Of a DNA stretch of 64,000 bases, positions 23,096-34,364 are shown one piece after another; the first letter of the stretch is position 1; each line of letters opens with the position of its first letter. Origin of the DNA: Botryosphaeria dothidea (lineage: Eukaryota; Ascomycota; Dothideomycetes; Botryosphaeriales; Botryosphaeriaceae); assembly GCA_011503125.2 (NCBI GenBank), contig WWBZ02000001.1:3100001-3164000 (forward strand), read 5' to 3'. A program made the position numbers and the translations under genes. Below the pieces are notes generated by a model. That model saw nothing but the letters and a program-made list of their open reading frames with translations. It was not told the DNA's origin and made no database searches.

Positions 23096-24070
23096 ATGGA
23101 CGCACCGGTCGTCTTCAAAAAGCGCTCCGGCAAGGCCAATCCGCGCAAAGTCGCACCGCCGCCACGGTCTGCCTCCGCAACGTCAGATTCCGACTCAGGC
23201 TCCGATCGTGAGGATGGCCGCAGCATCAAGCGACGTAAGACCGGCGCCGTCGTCAGCGCATCTTCCACCAGCCAGAAGTCCAAGTACCAAGTCGAGGGTG
23301 CCACCAAATACGCCGCCGACACCTCTACAACCATCGCCGATTCCAACGACGCCACCAAGCAGTCCAACTGGTACGACGAAAACGCCGAGGGCACCCTGAG
23401 CGCCAGAAACCTGCTCGGCAAGACGCGCGCGAAGACTGATGACGAGCTTGCGGCCGACGGCACTTATAAGGGACAGAAAAATTACTCCAATTTCATCCAG
23501 AAGAACCCCGACGGCCCCAAGGTTGGCCCGGTAAAACCCACCAACACCAACGTTCGCATGGTCACCCAAATTGATTACGCTCCCGACGTGTGCAAGGACT
23601 ACAAGCAAACAGGTTTCTGCGGCTTCGGCGATTCTTGCAAGTTCCTTCATGCGCGCGAGGATTATGCCGCAGGTTGGAAGCTGGATAAGGAATGGGAAAT
23701 CAACACGAAAGGCAAGAAGGTGTCGGGAACAGTGGTGGCATCTGCAAACCGTGACTCAAAGGCCGACGATGAGGAGAACGAGGAGGAAGCGAAGATGTTG
23801 GAGAAGATTCCATTCGCTTGCATCATCTGCAAGAAGCCCTACACCCAACCTGTCATCACAAATTGTGGTCATTACTTTTGTGAGAAGTGTGCACTACAAA
23901 GGTTCCGAAAGAACCCCAGCTGCGCTGCCTGTGGTGCAGGCACCGGTGGAAGATTCAACGAGGCCAAGAATCTGAGGAAGCTTTTGGAAAAAAAACGGGA
24001 TAGGGAAAACAGAAAGAAGGAGAAGCTCAGGGAAGAAGGGGAGGAAGACGACGATGATGGCAAGGAATGA
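23096..24070 (+). CDS. CWC24: Pre-mRNA splicing factor Cwc24 (RNF113-type, CCCH plus RING)
   Basis: Nuclear spliceosome factor of the Cwc24/RNF113A family, which acts at the 5' splice site of activated spliceosomes. It is a single exon of 324 aa. The N-terminus is disordered, with acidic and Lys/Arg-rich patches (SDSDSGSDRED; IKRRKTG). The CCCH zinc finger CKDYKQTGFCGFGDSCKFLH is at about 166-185. A C3HC4 RING (CIICKKPYTQPVITNCGHYF followed by CEKC and CAAC) is at about 242-281. The tail is a basic/acidic helix ending in an Asp/Glu run. Domain order and length match the family. The start is the ATG at 23096 (MDAPVVFKKR); upstream in-frame sequence has no ATG. A long stretch of this gene is open on the minus strand, but that is a shadow. 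Confidence 0.96.
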   Translation: MDAPVVFKKRSGKANPRKVAPPPRSASATSDSDSGSDREDGRSIKRRKTGAVVSASSTSQKSKYQVEGATKYAADTSTTIADSNDATKQSNWYDENAEGTLSARNLLGKTRAKTDDELAADGTYKGQKNYSNFIQKNPDGPKVGPVKPTNTNVRMVTQIDYAPDVCKDYKQTGFCGFGDSCKFLHAREDYAAGWKLDKEWEINTKGKKVSGTVVASANRDSKADDEENEEEAKMLEKIPFACIICKKPYTQPVITNCGHYFCEKCALQRFRKNPSCAACGAGTGGRFNEAKNLRKLLEKKRDRENRKKEKLREEGEEDDDDGKE

Positions 24071-24520
24071 CAGCATCACATAACCACCACACACTTTCCA
24101 GGGCTTCAAACCAAGACCGCTTGCCAAGGACTTCTTTGGTTCCAGCCACGTACGAGGCAGGTTCGAAACATTGTAGGGTCAAACGCATAGTCGCGCGCGG
24201 AGTTAACGTAAAGATTCCCCAGAATCGACGAGTTTCACACCTGGACTCCCTCAACTCGGCAAGCATATTTGCTTGTAGTTGCAATGTGTCCTATATTCCG
24301 ACGCCAGCCCAGCTCGTCAGCCACCCAAATCATGGGCTTGCAGCTCGGGCCATTATCCAAGGCAGAGTGATCGTCCTGCTGTCGCAGATCTAGGGAGCTG
24401 AAAGGCAAGTGAGAGCATTACTACTGCGTACAGAAAAGGGACGGCACGTTTATCGATTGGCAAACTTTTAGCTACATCGCCGCGGGGCTATTCCCTTGGA
24501 ACCGAGTACATAAGCGATAT
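24071..24520. other. Convergent intergenic region
   Basis: About 450 bp between the 3' ends of CWC24 and the HD-domain gene. No gene, repeat or RNA seen. Confidence 0.5.
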
Positions 24521-25237
24521 CTAGTCGTACTTCTTCATCAACTGATTGTTCTCCACCATGTTCGCAAACCCATCAATCCTTGTTGAATTGGCCCACGGTT
24601 TGAGCTTGATCTCTTCTCTGATCGTCTTTGAGAAACATCCGCTCCAGCCAAGCCTCGAGTGCTTCTCGATCACATTCTTGACGGTCTCTGGATGAACAAG
24701 CTCCTTGTAGTGGCTCATGTTGTCGAACTCGGTGGCCATTTGAACCAGTAAACCAGCGCAGCTGATCGTGCCCGTCTCCCCGGGGTCCTGATGGCGGATG
24801 ATGGCTTCGGCAACGCTCTCAGCCTGGCTCTTGGGGCCGCCAAATTTTAGCAGTGTCTGCAATGCTTCGATGCCGCCCCAGAAATCGAAACTCATATGGG
24901 TATTGCCAAGGTTATTGGGCGCCGTGCCAATGTCATGAAACAGACATATGAGCAACCACGTCTCCTCGTTGATCCATTTTTCGGACAGCCAGTGTGGAAA
25001 CTGATTCTGCACTATGGACATCCCATAGTAGTACACACGCAGGCTATGATTCAAGGTCTCAGGTTGAAGTTCCTTCTCCACACGCGCCAGACTCTGTCGC
25101 ACCAGCTCCGTGTCGGGATAGGTGATATCGTTCGTGGAGAAGGGTGTTGGGTCCGCGAGCTTGAGCTTGCCTTGGAGGTTAATGGCGGGGCTGCGGGGTA
25201 CGGCATGCCAACCGTAAGGCTTATCGGTAGCGGACAT
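24521..25237 (-). CDS. HD-domain protein, cyanamide hydratase-like
   Basis: Metal-dependent HD-superfamily hydrolase resembling fungal cyanamide hydratase (and yeast Ddi2/Ddi3), which hydrates cyanamide to urea. It is a single exon of 238 aa, normal length. The start is ATG at 25235-25237 (MSATDKPYGW). The metal ligands are visible: H64 in LNHSLRVYYYG, the HD pair H101-D102 in CLFHDIGT, H149 in IIRHQD, and D172 in ATEFDNM. Related HD proteins occur beside isocyanide or other nitrogen-rich metabolite genes, but no such genes are next to it here. It is divergent from the GH88/GH105 hydrolase. The substrate is inferred from similarity only. Confidence 0.88.
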   Translation of the reverse strand: MSATDKPYGWHAVPRSPAINLQGKLKLADPTPFSTNDITYPDTELVRQSLARVEKELQPETLNHSLRVYYYGMSIVQNQFPHWLSEKWINEETWLLICLFHDIGTAPNNLGNTHMSFDFWGGIEALQTLLKFGGPKSQAESVAEAIIRHQDPGETGTISCAGLLVQMATEFDNMSHYKELVHPETVKNVIEKHSRLGWSGCFSKTIREEIKLKPWANSTRIDGFANMVENNQLMKKYD

Positions 25238-26212
25238 GTTTTGTCGTCTCGGTGCTGTGTTGATGGATTTTGATTTCGAGGTTGATAGATAGAGAACAGG
25301 CTGGATACGCCGCAATTAAATGATCTTTATCAGGGCCCAGAACTTTGTAAAACTTCTGTATTTCTAAGATTTGTGAGCAAGTTGCTAGGGTGTCTGTTAT
25401 CGCATGTAAGCCAATTGCGAGTCTCATTTACGTTAGAGAAGCCGCTACTGCTTACATAGGGTTAGGAAATGCCGAACATGCCGAATACACCGCTTCATAC
25501 GTCACTGTAACACGTCACTGTATTTCCGCGGATTCCAAGTATAGTACGAGATCATTATCTTTGTAGTATCGCACAGCATGTAGTCCGCCGCAACCAATCA
25601 AGCACTTGACCAGACGCAAATGTGCGCGAAAAGTTAAGATATCCAGGTCTGGACAATTGGTTCTTCCACTTTACATGATTTGGTCCTCTTTCAACTTGCC
25701 AGTGCAATAATGATCGATGCCCTGATCATTGACTCTGTTTCCTGATCGGGTAGTCATACGCGCAACGCCGAACGAACGCTCTAGAATTTCCTTTTATGCA
25801 GCAGAGTGCTACAGCCGACGGTTAGTGGCAGTAGTCTTCATGGCACAGTTTCCACAAATAAATTCTAAGGAGACGAAACATTCGTCCGGACGCAAGTGTT
25901 GTGTTTTCTCACTTGAACTCCCCATACCAGTCCTGATTTGGCCTCGTCTATGGAGAAGTCGTGTTTGGCGCTAACCGACGGCTGAAGCACTGTACGCTGA
26001 ATCGGATCGGGCCGAGGTGAGAAGCACAGAGGCGCTCGCACGACGTCGTCATCCCTGCAGGATCGACGAAACCTTTGACGGCCCCCCGCGTCCAATAAAC
26101 TAGAATGTAAGCAGCCACGGAGGCGCCTCCTAAATGAGCCCGGAATATCTTTGGAAGTTGTCTATGTACTCCATGTCTCCTTTGACATCACCAGTTACAC
26201 CAGCGGCCCAGC
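25238..26212. other. Divergent intergenic region with hairpin remnant E
   Basis: About 975 bp between divergent genes. The only recognisable element is the truncated hairpin copy E near 25.9 kb. The rest is AT-balanced and featureless. Confidence 0.5.
25867..25925. repeat. Truncated hairpin element (copy E)
   Basis: The left arm AAACATTCGTCCGGACGCAA is well kept. The right side keeps only the outer part (CACTTGAACTCCCCAT): the inner arm is deleted, leaving 59 bp. This looks like an internal deletion of a standard copy. Confidence 0.65.
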
Positions 26213-27585
26213 ATGCATTTACTGAACAGTGCTTTCGCATACTCTCTTCTGGGCGCGGCGTGCTTATTCGCGGAGACCGCTGCTCATGAGCGAGCAACAA
26301 ACTACTCCACGTGGATGGCCACCAGCATCATCTCTCGCGGCCAAGGGGTTCTCACTGGCGAAGGCGATCGCTCCGAGCTGCTCCAGGCAGGCTTCACTCA
26401 AAAAGCATTCCAGCGGATCATCCAGCAGTACTCCCAAGACCCTTCGGTCGACCAGATCGAGGCTTACATCAAGAAGAGTGTCGACTCTGTTATCACGACT
26501 GTGTCCAACGCCACAGAAAATACGGAATCCCCGCTTGATCGACTTTCCAACGGCAATAATCTCATCGCGTTGTATGAAGAGACCGGCAACGACACGTACC
26601 GGGAGGCTTTTGGGGCGTTGCGTCAGTCCATCGACTTGCAGACCCGAAATAATGAAGGAGGGCTGTTTTACTATGTTTACCCGTACTGGTCCTACTTAGA
26701 CGGGATGTTTTCACTTGCCCCTTTTTACACCCTCTACATGAATCTGTACGATGCGGAAAATGCGACAGCTGTCATCGACGATGTGATCCTTCAGCTGGAC
26801 CTTTTGTGGCAGCATTGTCGCAACAACGTCTCCGGTCTGCTCGTCCATGGCTATGACGACTCGCGAACCGCTGTTTGGGCAAACCCTGTCACTGGCGCAA
26901 GCCCACATGTGTGGGGAAGAAGTTTGGGATGGTGTGTACCACCGATTGCTTCCCACACGAGTGTACTAATTTGGGGCACAGGTACATGATGGCACTGATC
27001 GACACCCTGGAATTGATCCCTGAGACGGCGACGGAGGCGCAGCAGTACCTGCGGTTGCGGTTCAAAGATATTGCGGACGCGGTGGTGCGTGTAGTCGACG
27101 GTACTAGCGGCGCGTGGTGGCAAATTATAGATCAGCCCGGTCGTGAGGGTAACTACATCGAGAGCAGTGGTAGTGCCATGTTCGCCTACTCCTTGCTTAA
27201 GGGTGCTAGGCTTGGCTGCTCGGAAGCCGGAGCCAGGTCCAACAGCAGCGGAACCGCAGCGTGGACGGATGTGGCAACCCGAGCGTTCGAGTATCTGGTC
27301 GACAACTTTGTGGTTGACAACGGAAACGGCACGATCGCATGGAATGGAACCGTGGCTGTGTGCTCGTTGAATAGCACCGCTTCGTACGAGGTAGGCTGTC
27401 CGAACCCTTGCCAGAAATCTCTGCCCGAGTTATGATTTGTGCTGTGGAGAACAATTAGTGCTGATCCCTCTTCCTTGCAGTATTATGTTGGACAGCCCAT
27501 TCTATACAATAGCGTCTTGGGCAGTGCCGCCTTCGTCCTTGCGTCTCTAGAATACGAGAACCTTCTCGCCGGATCAGGAAAATAG
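26213..27585 (+). CDS. Secreted GH88/GH105 unsaturated glycuronyl hydrolase
   Basis: A family GH88/GH105 enzyme, which removes the unsaturated uronic acid left by polysaccharide lyases acting on pectin (rhamnogalacturonan) or similar polymers. Three exons (26213-26931, 26982-27390, 27481-27585) with introns of 50 and 90 nt give 410 aa. An N-terminal signal peptide (HLLNSAFAYSLLGAACLFAE) directs secretion. Family landmarks are the (alpha/alpha)6-barrel segments WSYLDGMFSLAPFYTLYM, PHVWGRSLGWYMMALIDTLE (completed by the first splice) and GNYIESSGSAMFAYSLLKGA, and the C-terminal YYVGQPILYNSVLGSAAFVL encoded by exon 3. Many N-glycosylation sequons are present. GH105 is favoured by the GNYIESSGSAMF motif. 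No polysaccharide lyase is next to it. Confidence 0.9.
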
Positions 27586-28288
27586 TATGATGTTGCGGGA
27601 AAAGTCTCCACGTACATGACGTTCAGGGTGCGAGGAGTGTGCCTCTCTTGATGTCAGCATCCCGAGTACTCCTCTGGGGTTAGCACTGTAGTAATAGGCA
27701 TTTTGACGTTCAATTTGTTGATATAGTTACGTTGACGCAAAGGCACAAAAGAAAATCTAAAATGCACCTGCATTTGCCCCTCTGACTACCGACAGCAACA
27801 CATCTCCGACATACACACGTGCGGGCGGTGCAGATACAGCACACTTTGGTTGATTTGAAAGCAGACCTGACGGCGAATGGCCTGCAGGTGTGGACGACCG
27901 CGTATTGGGTGGAAAATAAGGTAGGCTCAAAATGGCTGCGCATGGTCAGCTGCCGCTGGGCGAGCAGGCCATTCTGAGGATTGAAAATGGCTCCGAGGTG
28001 ATTTATCATCAAGGCTGCTAAGCATGCAGGATTGACCGGGTACCTGGTTCGGGGGATCTTGCGAATCCATGAAGCTTATCTTGCTTCCCGAAGTCAATTC
28101 TATCTCAACAACACGGTGAGCCACAAGAGCCTCCTTTCTCATTTACATTACCAACACCACGACTACTTGGTCACAGTAGCTCCTAGAATACTCATTAAGA
28201 GTATGCTCGCATAGGAAATTGAAGCGTATATCCGAATGCGAGTGTATCTGCATCAAGATAAATGGCAACAGGGTCGGTTTCAATATGT

Positions 28289-28375
28289 CGTGGGGAGTGG
28301 AAGTATTCATCGGGACGTAGGTGTGATCAGCCTCCCTAGACACTTGCATCCAGATGAAGGCTTCCACTCCCCACG
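28289..28375. mobile_element. MITE-like hairpin element (copy F)
   Basis: The left arm CGTGGGGAGTGGAAGTATTC, then ATCGGGACG, pairs with the right arm ATCCAGATGAAGGCTTCCAC, then TCCCCACG. The outermost 14 bases of each arm are perfect inverted repeats (CGTGGGGAGTGGAA). Total is 87 bp. It represents the GTGGAAG variant of the family, shared with copies H and I. Confidence 0.82.
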
Positions 28376-28731
28376 GCAGGAGCATGTTTCAACGCTATTG
28401 AAAATGACCTCGTAAGGGGCGCTTCCTTCCGTTGCAACACCGATTCAACCAGGCTCGGAGCTAGTTGATTACTACATGACCTACTATGGGAAGACAACCG
28501 CAACAGTATGTTGGATGTGCGAAGGTGCTCGGTCAAGTCTACACCAAGCTCGGCCTCGGTCTCCAGGAGAATGTGTTGTGGAGCAAGCGGGTGCGGATGG
28601 AGATAAGAGGTGATTAAGGCCGAAAAAAAGCGGATGTGGCTTAGCTCGGGCTCGCTTCTTGCCAGTCCCGATGAGCCGAATAGTCCGAGCATTGTTTCGA
28701 TTGGAGGCCTGTCTCTTTCAACATCCGCCAT
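28336..28731 (-). other. Orphan ORF that runs into hairpin copy F
   Basis: A 131-codon frame with an ATG at 28729-28731 and balanced codon use in its first 90 codons (for example ETMLGLFGSSGLARSEPELS). Its last dozen or so codons are the right arm of hairpin copy F and its stop lies inside the element. I do not recognise the protein. It may be a decayed gene whose 3' end was replaced by the element, or chance. Confidence 0.2.
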
Positions 28732-29418
28732 CCATCATACGTCATCCATCTGTTGCACTTCGCCATACACAATGCAGCAACACGCCATGCGCGTCTCGGC
28801 AGTTGGCGGCTCTGCCATATGTCATAGCGTCCTCAGGACCGTGTCTGGAACGCCGCCAGGCTCAATAGCCTTCTCGCCGGTGCCTAGGGCTCTCTCCCGC
28901 TTCGCCGCCAACACATCCAGATTCGGCCGAGCAGCTGTTGTTGACTCCATGCCTCCTCCGTGATCGCCATTACGTAGATCACCTGCCTGTTCGTCTACCC
29001 ACGAGTGACCGTTTGATTGGGCCCGTTCCCTTGTAGTTGGACCCCAACTACCCACCATGTGCGGCACGAAACGCCCCGGTGCGGCGCTTGCATTCGCGTC
29101 TTGTTCCCATGGCGTCACCAGTACGATTTTTAATCCGTCTCGAGCTGGTGCGTGCCGTCGGTCCGTCGACGTAGGTCATCACCCTTTTGAAGATGCCGAA
29201 CGTGTTCGGGGACAAGAATTCACTTCTTATATTATACTCCGCTATGCTCTTCACAGTGCTCTGTTACACCACATACTCCGGTCCCAAATTCTAAAATCGG
29301 CATTTGACTCCGTCAAGGGAAATCAGATAACCATTTTATTTTTCCTCCTTCAACCAGCTTAGCCTTCTGAACATTTTGCTATCCTACTTGTGCTATCTCG
29401 GAGGGTCCAAAAGCGGTA

Positions 29419-31600
29419 ATGCCCGACGACAGCGTGAGAGAAGGGGTGACGAGAAGTGCAAGTGGAAGGACGACCTATGCACCTGATGGATTGCAGAACA
29501 ACGTTTTATTGCCAGCGGATAATGTTCATATTTCCAACCCTGGGGATGGAACGCCGAACCACCCGCGCGACAGAGGCTCTTTCGAATCCAATACCCCGGT
29601 GGACAGGCGCAGTATGGATGAAAAGGACCCAGAGAAGGATGAGAGTGCCTCTCATTCCCACCAATTTCCTCCGCCCCAACGAGCCAGTGCCGACGAGAGC
29701 GACGGCGCAGACGACATCGAGAGACAGAGAACCAGAGAGCAAGACAGACATGCCGGAGGGCAGGAGGAGAAGGACCCTCACCTCATTGAGTGGGACGGAC
29801 CAGACGATCCGGATAATCCGATGAATTGGCCGACATGGTGGAAATGGACTGTCACAACTTCTCTGGGCTTAATGACCTTCTGCATTACCTTCGCCTCGAG
29901 TGTGTTCAGTACTGCGACGATGGTAACTGCTGAGAAGTTTGGCGTGTCCACCGAGGTGATGACTTTGGGGACGAGTTTGTTTGTTCTGGTGAGTACCATC
30001 CTAAAGTCCTCACGAATGAGCCGGACTAACACGATCATAGGGATTCGCAGCAGGCCCGATCATATTCGGACCACTCTCAGAATTATACGGTCGGAAATAC
30101 CCGCTCTTCTTCGGCTTCTTTGTGTTCGCAATCTTTCAGATAGCGGTTGCTGTTGCTCAGAACCTCTATACCGTCATGCTCTGTCGCTTTTTCGGAGGAT
30201 TGTTTGGTTCAGGTAGGTAGCGTAAAGCTGGACATGTGAAGTTTTGCTGACACTTCCCCAACAGCACCACTTGCCATTGTCGGAGGCGCCCTGGCCGATT
30301 TCTGGAACCCAATCGATAGAGGCGTTGCCGTCTGCATATTTGCCGGGGCAACGTTCATTGGTCCTGTCGCCGGTCCCATCGTGGGAGGTTTTATCACCAT
30401 GAGCTACCTCGGATGGAGATGGACGGAATACATAACTGCGATCATGGCGTAAGTTGGGCTTTCTCCCCACATTGGATAGCAGCAGGGATGCTGACCCGAG
30501 TTTTTCTCCCTAGATTCTTCTTTGGAGCTGTCGGTTTCCTGATTGTCCCTGAGACATATGCGCCAGTTTTGCTGCAGCGTCGGGCTAAAAAGATTCGCTA
30601 TGAGACGCGCAATTGGGCAATCCATTCCAGGCATGACGAAAGTCAAGTAGATCTCAGGTACATCATGCAGAAGTTCATCGCACGACCTTTCGCCATGCTC
30701 TTCCTGGAACCTATTTTGCTTCTCGTCACCCTCTACGTAAGCGTTCCCGGGTTCTTGGCTGATATCACTGGTGCTGATGTTTTCCGTGCGTAGATGTCTG
30801 TTGTGTACGGCATTCTGTACCTCTTCTTTGAATCTTACCCAATCGCATTCCAAGAAACCCGCGGTTGGAATGAAGGTGTCGGAGCTCTGCCGTTCCTCAG
30901 CATCACCGTAGGAGTTGTGCTTGGAGGCTCTCTCATCACATATACTACCAAGACGCGTTTCAGGCGCAAGCTGGAGAAGCACGGCAAGGTGATACCCGAG
31001 GAACGCCTGATTCCCATGATAATCGGCGGCTTTCTTTTCCCTGCAGGCATGGTAAGCAAAGCCGGATGTCCATGCGCTGAGGAAAAGCATGCTAATACAT
31101 GATACTTCTCTTTAGTTCTGGTTTGCTTGGACCAGCAGCCCAAACATCAACCCATGGCCCCAAATCGTCAGCGGCGTGCCCATCGGTGCGGGCATTTTGA
31201 TGATTTTCTTGCAGGGGTTGAACTACATCATTGATGTTTACATGATGAATGCAAACAGTGCGATAGCCGCTAATACTTTCTTGCGGAGTTTCGCTGGAGC
31301 TGGATTCCCTTTGTTTGCCGTAGCCATGTAAGTGCAGTCTGCAGCGACACTTTACCTTGATATCCCTCCCTCCAGTCGATTTCCGGGCTAGAATTAGCGG
31401 CTCGCTTAACGAATCGAGACTTGGCGGGGTGTCATTCGATCTTTGCTGACGACCCGCGCTACAGGTACCATACCCTCGGAGTCGATTGGGCAACATCACT
31501 TCTGGCATTTTTAGCCGTGGCTCTCTTTCCGGTTCCAATCCTGTTCTACCTCTATGGAGCTAAGATCAGGAAACTGTCCCGATACAGCCCTTCGGCATAG
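29419..31600 (+). CDS. MFS transporter, DHA1 drug:H+ antiporter type
   Basis: A 12-helix plasma-membrane antiporter of the DHA1 group (polyamine/fluconazole/multidrug type). Seven exons (29419-29988, 30041-30212, 30265-30448, 30514-30736, 30794-31051, 31116-31327, 31465-31600) give 584 aa. An acidic, disordered N-terminus of about 120 residues precedes [15 protein letters not shown], the standard lead-in to helix 1. Motif A is [14 protein letters not shown], and the antiporter motif C is present as [16 protein letters not shown]. Later landmarks are FLFPAGMFWFAWTS and [20 protein letters not shown]. All exon phases agree. The introns are 52-65 nt except the last (137 nt). The substrate is unknown. 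No biosynthetic genes adjoin it, so a general efflux or uptake role is as likely as a cluster role. Confidence 0.94.
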
Positions 31601-32062
31601 GCAGCTATTTGAAGGGCAAGAGGGCATGGCTTGACAGAGAGATGATGTTGGAAAAAGATGAGGGGAGCTGGCGTTCAACGGTATCTATATCCATGGTTTG
31701 ATGAAGCATGATAGGGGGCAGATAAGGTTGAGAAGGAAGCGCAAAAAATGAGTTGGAACTAACGATTAACTGGACGGTTTACATAGAATGTTGAGCCTAC
31801 ATTCGGCCAATTGCTTGCAGTCACACGTCTTCAATCTCAGCTCATGGCAGCAGTGAATGGAGCAGCCACTTAACGCATGGTGCACGCTCCGAAAATGCCG
31901 CCTCCTTGGTCTGGATGTTTTTCGGGTGCTGTAGTCTTGGCCTGGCGTCATGTGGCTTCACCGTCACTGTGGGGTACGTGCAGGGATGTGCTGCAGCAGA
32001 TGGTTAGCGCGAAGAGACACAGCTTCCATGAACAGGCAAGGCCAGGCATGAATTATGCTTTC

Positions 32063-32120
32063 AGTTGGGAGCTGAAGCACTCGTCCCGGAAAATCTGTTT
32101 ATCGATGCGAATTACATCAG
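32063..32120. repeat. Half hairpin element (copy G)
   Basis: One arm remains: GTTGGGAGCTGAAGCACTCG, then TCCCGGA. The other side is only weakly recognisable (ATGCGAATTACATCAG). It is an eroded family member. Confidence 0.45.
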
Positions 32121-33782
32121 GGCGCGGACAAATACCTCGACTGCAGGCCACTGGCGCCAATAGTTGGCTGCAGAACCCCACTGTACGTGCAATATAGAGC
32201 ACAAGCCAAAAGACAACCAGGTCGACGGCCTACCGTCTCAGGTAGATGTACCTATCGGGGATCGGCGGACGGGCAGGCAGGGAGAGGAGGGGTTAGGACG
32301 AGAGCGGTGCAGGCACAGGAAAGGCGGTCGGGAAAAAGGTGCCGTGGGCTTGTGTTTCCATATCGAGGCTCCGATGTCACAGTGGGGCGGAATATGGCGG
32401 CCGAACGAGAATGGGAGGGATCGCAGACATTCGAGAAGGCGGACAGAACACAAGGCACGAGAAGCAGCGACGCATCGCGTGGAGGATCTGCCTTGGATGC
32501 TCCTCGTGTCGTCATACAGCAGATCAGGACATGCATGCAACGTCCGGGGAGCGAAAGGGCGGAGGCGGAGGGGAGGATGAGGCTGGTGACCACAGGCAGT
32601 CAGGCGCGGGTGGAGCGGCGGTGGAGCTACACAGGACGCCAGGCCAATGCGGTCATGCAAGTCAGCAAGCAGCAGATGCGGAGGCACGACCAAGCTTTGC
32701 AGGCCTTTCCAGAACGGGCCAAGGCGGCACCGAGCTGCTCAGGCCGCGCGAACAATTCTTCTTCTTCGCAGCGCTGACGGAGATGCTAATAATAGAAAAC
32801 AGTGGCTGGCCGGCCACCTTCTCACGCATGCACGGCAAGCTGCAGCACGCCCGAGCCGCACCCGCCGCGCTCTCTTTGTCTTGTCCGGATCTCCCTGTGC
32901 GCCGGCGAAGCCCTGCCTCCCTCCTCACCGTCTTCGGCGACAAACAGAGGAGAGGCATGTGCAGATCGCGGCCATCACACATGTCCCAACAAGGCCGGCC
33001 ACGCCCAAGCGCCAGGCTTTCGATAGGCGCCCGCACAACGGCACCTCTGGCTGTCTCGTACCTCTGAGGTCAGATTTACGAGAAACGACTGAGGATCATG
33101 ACGTCTCGGAGCTCTGCATCCGTCTCGCCCGTTGCAGTGCTGAAGCTTGCCGTGCTTGCTTGCGCGTGCATCGGGACGAATCATCGCTGCCCTCTGCTCC
33201 TAGTCATTGACCGGCAGGTCCCACCTTTCGGTCCCTTGTTCCTTGCGGCTGCATGTTCTAGCGCATGTACAAACAGTTAGGCTGCCAGCTGCTGTACTGC
33301 ATCGGACACTTTTCTACAGGCGGCCGCCGACCACTCGAGCCGCAGTTCGCTTTTTGGGAGCTAGCGCCACGTCCTGTCCCGCGCGCCCCTCCATCGGCTG
33401 GACCGGGCCAGCTGTGTATGTTGTGCTGCTCAAAGCCCATGTGTCTGTCCGCCGCCGCCAACTAGCTGTGCCATCAACCAACCTACGGCACAGCTAACCA
33501 ACAGCTTGCTTGAACAACAGCCATGCGGCGGCACGGCCAACACCGGATCGGTGGTTGGTCATCTGCCCGTCAACTTCTAGATCGGGCCGCTCGAATGGCT
33601 GTGTTTCCTGTCTCGTGTGATCCTACCTTTACTCGGACACGTACCTTGCAGCTAGCTATGCACATACCGCTGCGCGGGCTCCCGGATCCTCGCCTCGCAT
33701 CCTCGTCACGTCCGTGGCGGTAGACCCTGCCCATCCTACCCAGCCTGCGTCTCTAGCGCCCTTGCCTGCTGGTCGCTCCATC

Positions 33783-33788
33783 TATAAA
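33783..33788 (+). promoter_or_regulatory. TATA box of the small secreted protein gene
   Basis: TATAAA 125 nt upstream of the ATG at 33913, followed about 25-45 nt later by a CT-rich, CACTCACCATCC-like stretch suited to transcription start. This is the strongest core promoter seen in the window and suggests high or inducible expression. Confidence 0.65.
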
Positions 33789-33912
33789 GACGTCGTCTGC
33801 TCGAACAGTCACTCACCATCCAACAGCATTCCAACCGATAATTGCTTAATCGTCTAATTCGCCCACGCTCAATCCACCTCTTCACCCAAATCTCTACCCC
33901 ATTCTCGCCAAA

Positions 33913-34364
33913 ATGCAGTACCTTACCGCTCTCGCCGCCGCCATTGTGCCCTTCATTGCCGTCACCTCGGCCGCACCGCCCACCGCCAACCTGCCCAACG
34001 GCTTCGTCAAGCGTGAGGTCGGTTCGGTGACATTTTGCACGGGCGAGAACTACTCCGGCGAATGCTCGACGCAGACGTATGCCACCAACCAGTGCATCGT
34101 GCTGCCCGCGCCCTTCAACAAGAACGTCAAGACCTTCGTGCCTGACCACGGCAACCTGTAAGTGCCTTGTCTCCATCATTCCCGGCGAGCAGCGTGCTAA
34201 CCCGGTCCGATAGTGTCCGCGTCACCAACTCGGCAGAGTCTTGCACCACGCACGGCGACCTCTTCCTCGAGTGGCCTGGCTCCATCCAGTTCAACAGCTA
34301 CAACGGCGTCGACTACAGCAACGCCACCTCTTTCCTCGTCCAGCAGTGCGACAATTGCGCTTGA
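33913..34364 (+). CDS. Small secreted cysteine-rich protein with Kex2 site
   Basis: Two exons (33913-34157 and 34214-34364) with a 56-nt intron give 131 aa. The signal peptide is QYLTALAAAIVPFIAVTSA. A short propeptide ends in Lys-Arg at 33-34 (NGFVKR|EVG), a Kex2 cleavage site, so the mature protein would be about 97 aa. It has six cysteines (42, 51, 61, 92, 127, 130), enough for three disulphides. The pattern CTGENYSGEC...NQCIVLP...FVPD.G..VRVTN resembles small fungal secreted proteins with a beta/gamma-crystallin-like fold. Such proteins are often abundant in culture or act as effector candidates; no role can be assigned here. The long empty upstream region and clear TATA box suggest its own regulation. 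Confidence 0.88.

Larger units (their letters stand above)
27586..29418. other. 1.8-kb intergenic region with hairpin copy F and an orphan ORF
   Basis: The region between the hydrolase and the MFS gene. It holds hairpin copy F (28.3 kb) and a 131-codon open frame on the minus strand (28336-28731, listed separately). I see no other gene. Confidence 0.5.
31601..33912. other. 2.3-kb intergenic region with hairpin remnant G and TATA promoter
   Basis: Long non-coding stretch. It holds a half-copy of the hairpin element at 32.06 kb and, at its right end, the promoter of the small secreted protein. Several overlapping open frames in GC-rich DNA (32.2-33.2 kb) occur on both strands at once and show no motif, so I do not call genes. 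Confidence 0.5.

Noticed and set aside
32187..33210. Overlapping plus- and minus-strand frames of 100-240 codons
   Set aside because: All six phases are partly open in this GC-rich promoter DNA; no frame has codon bias, splice signals or a family motif.
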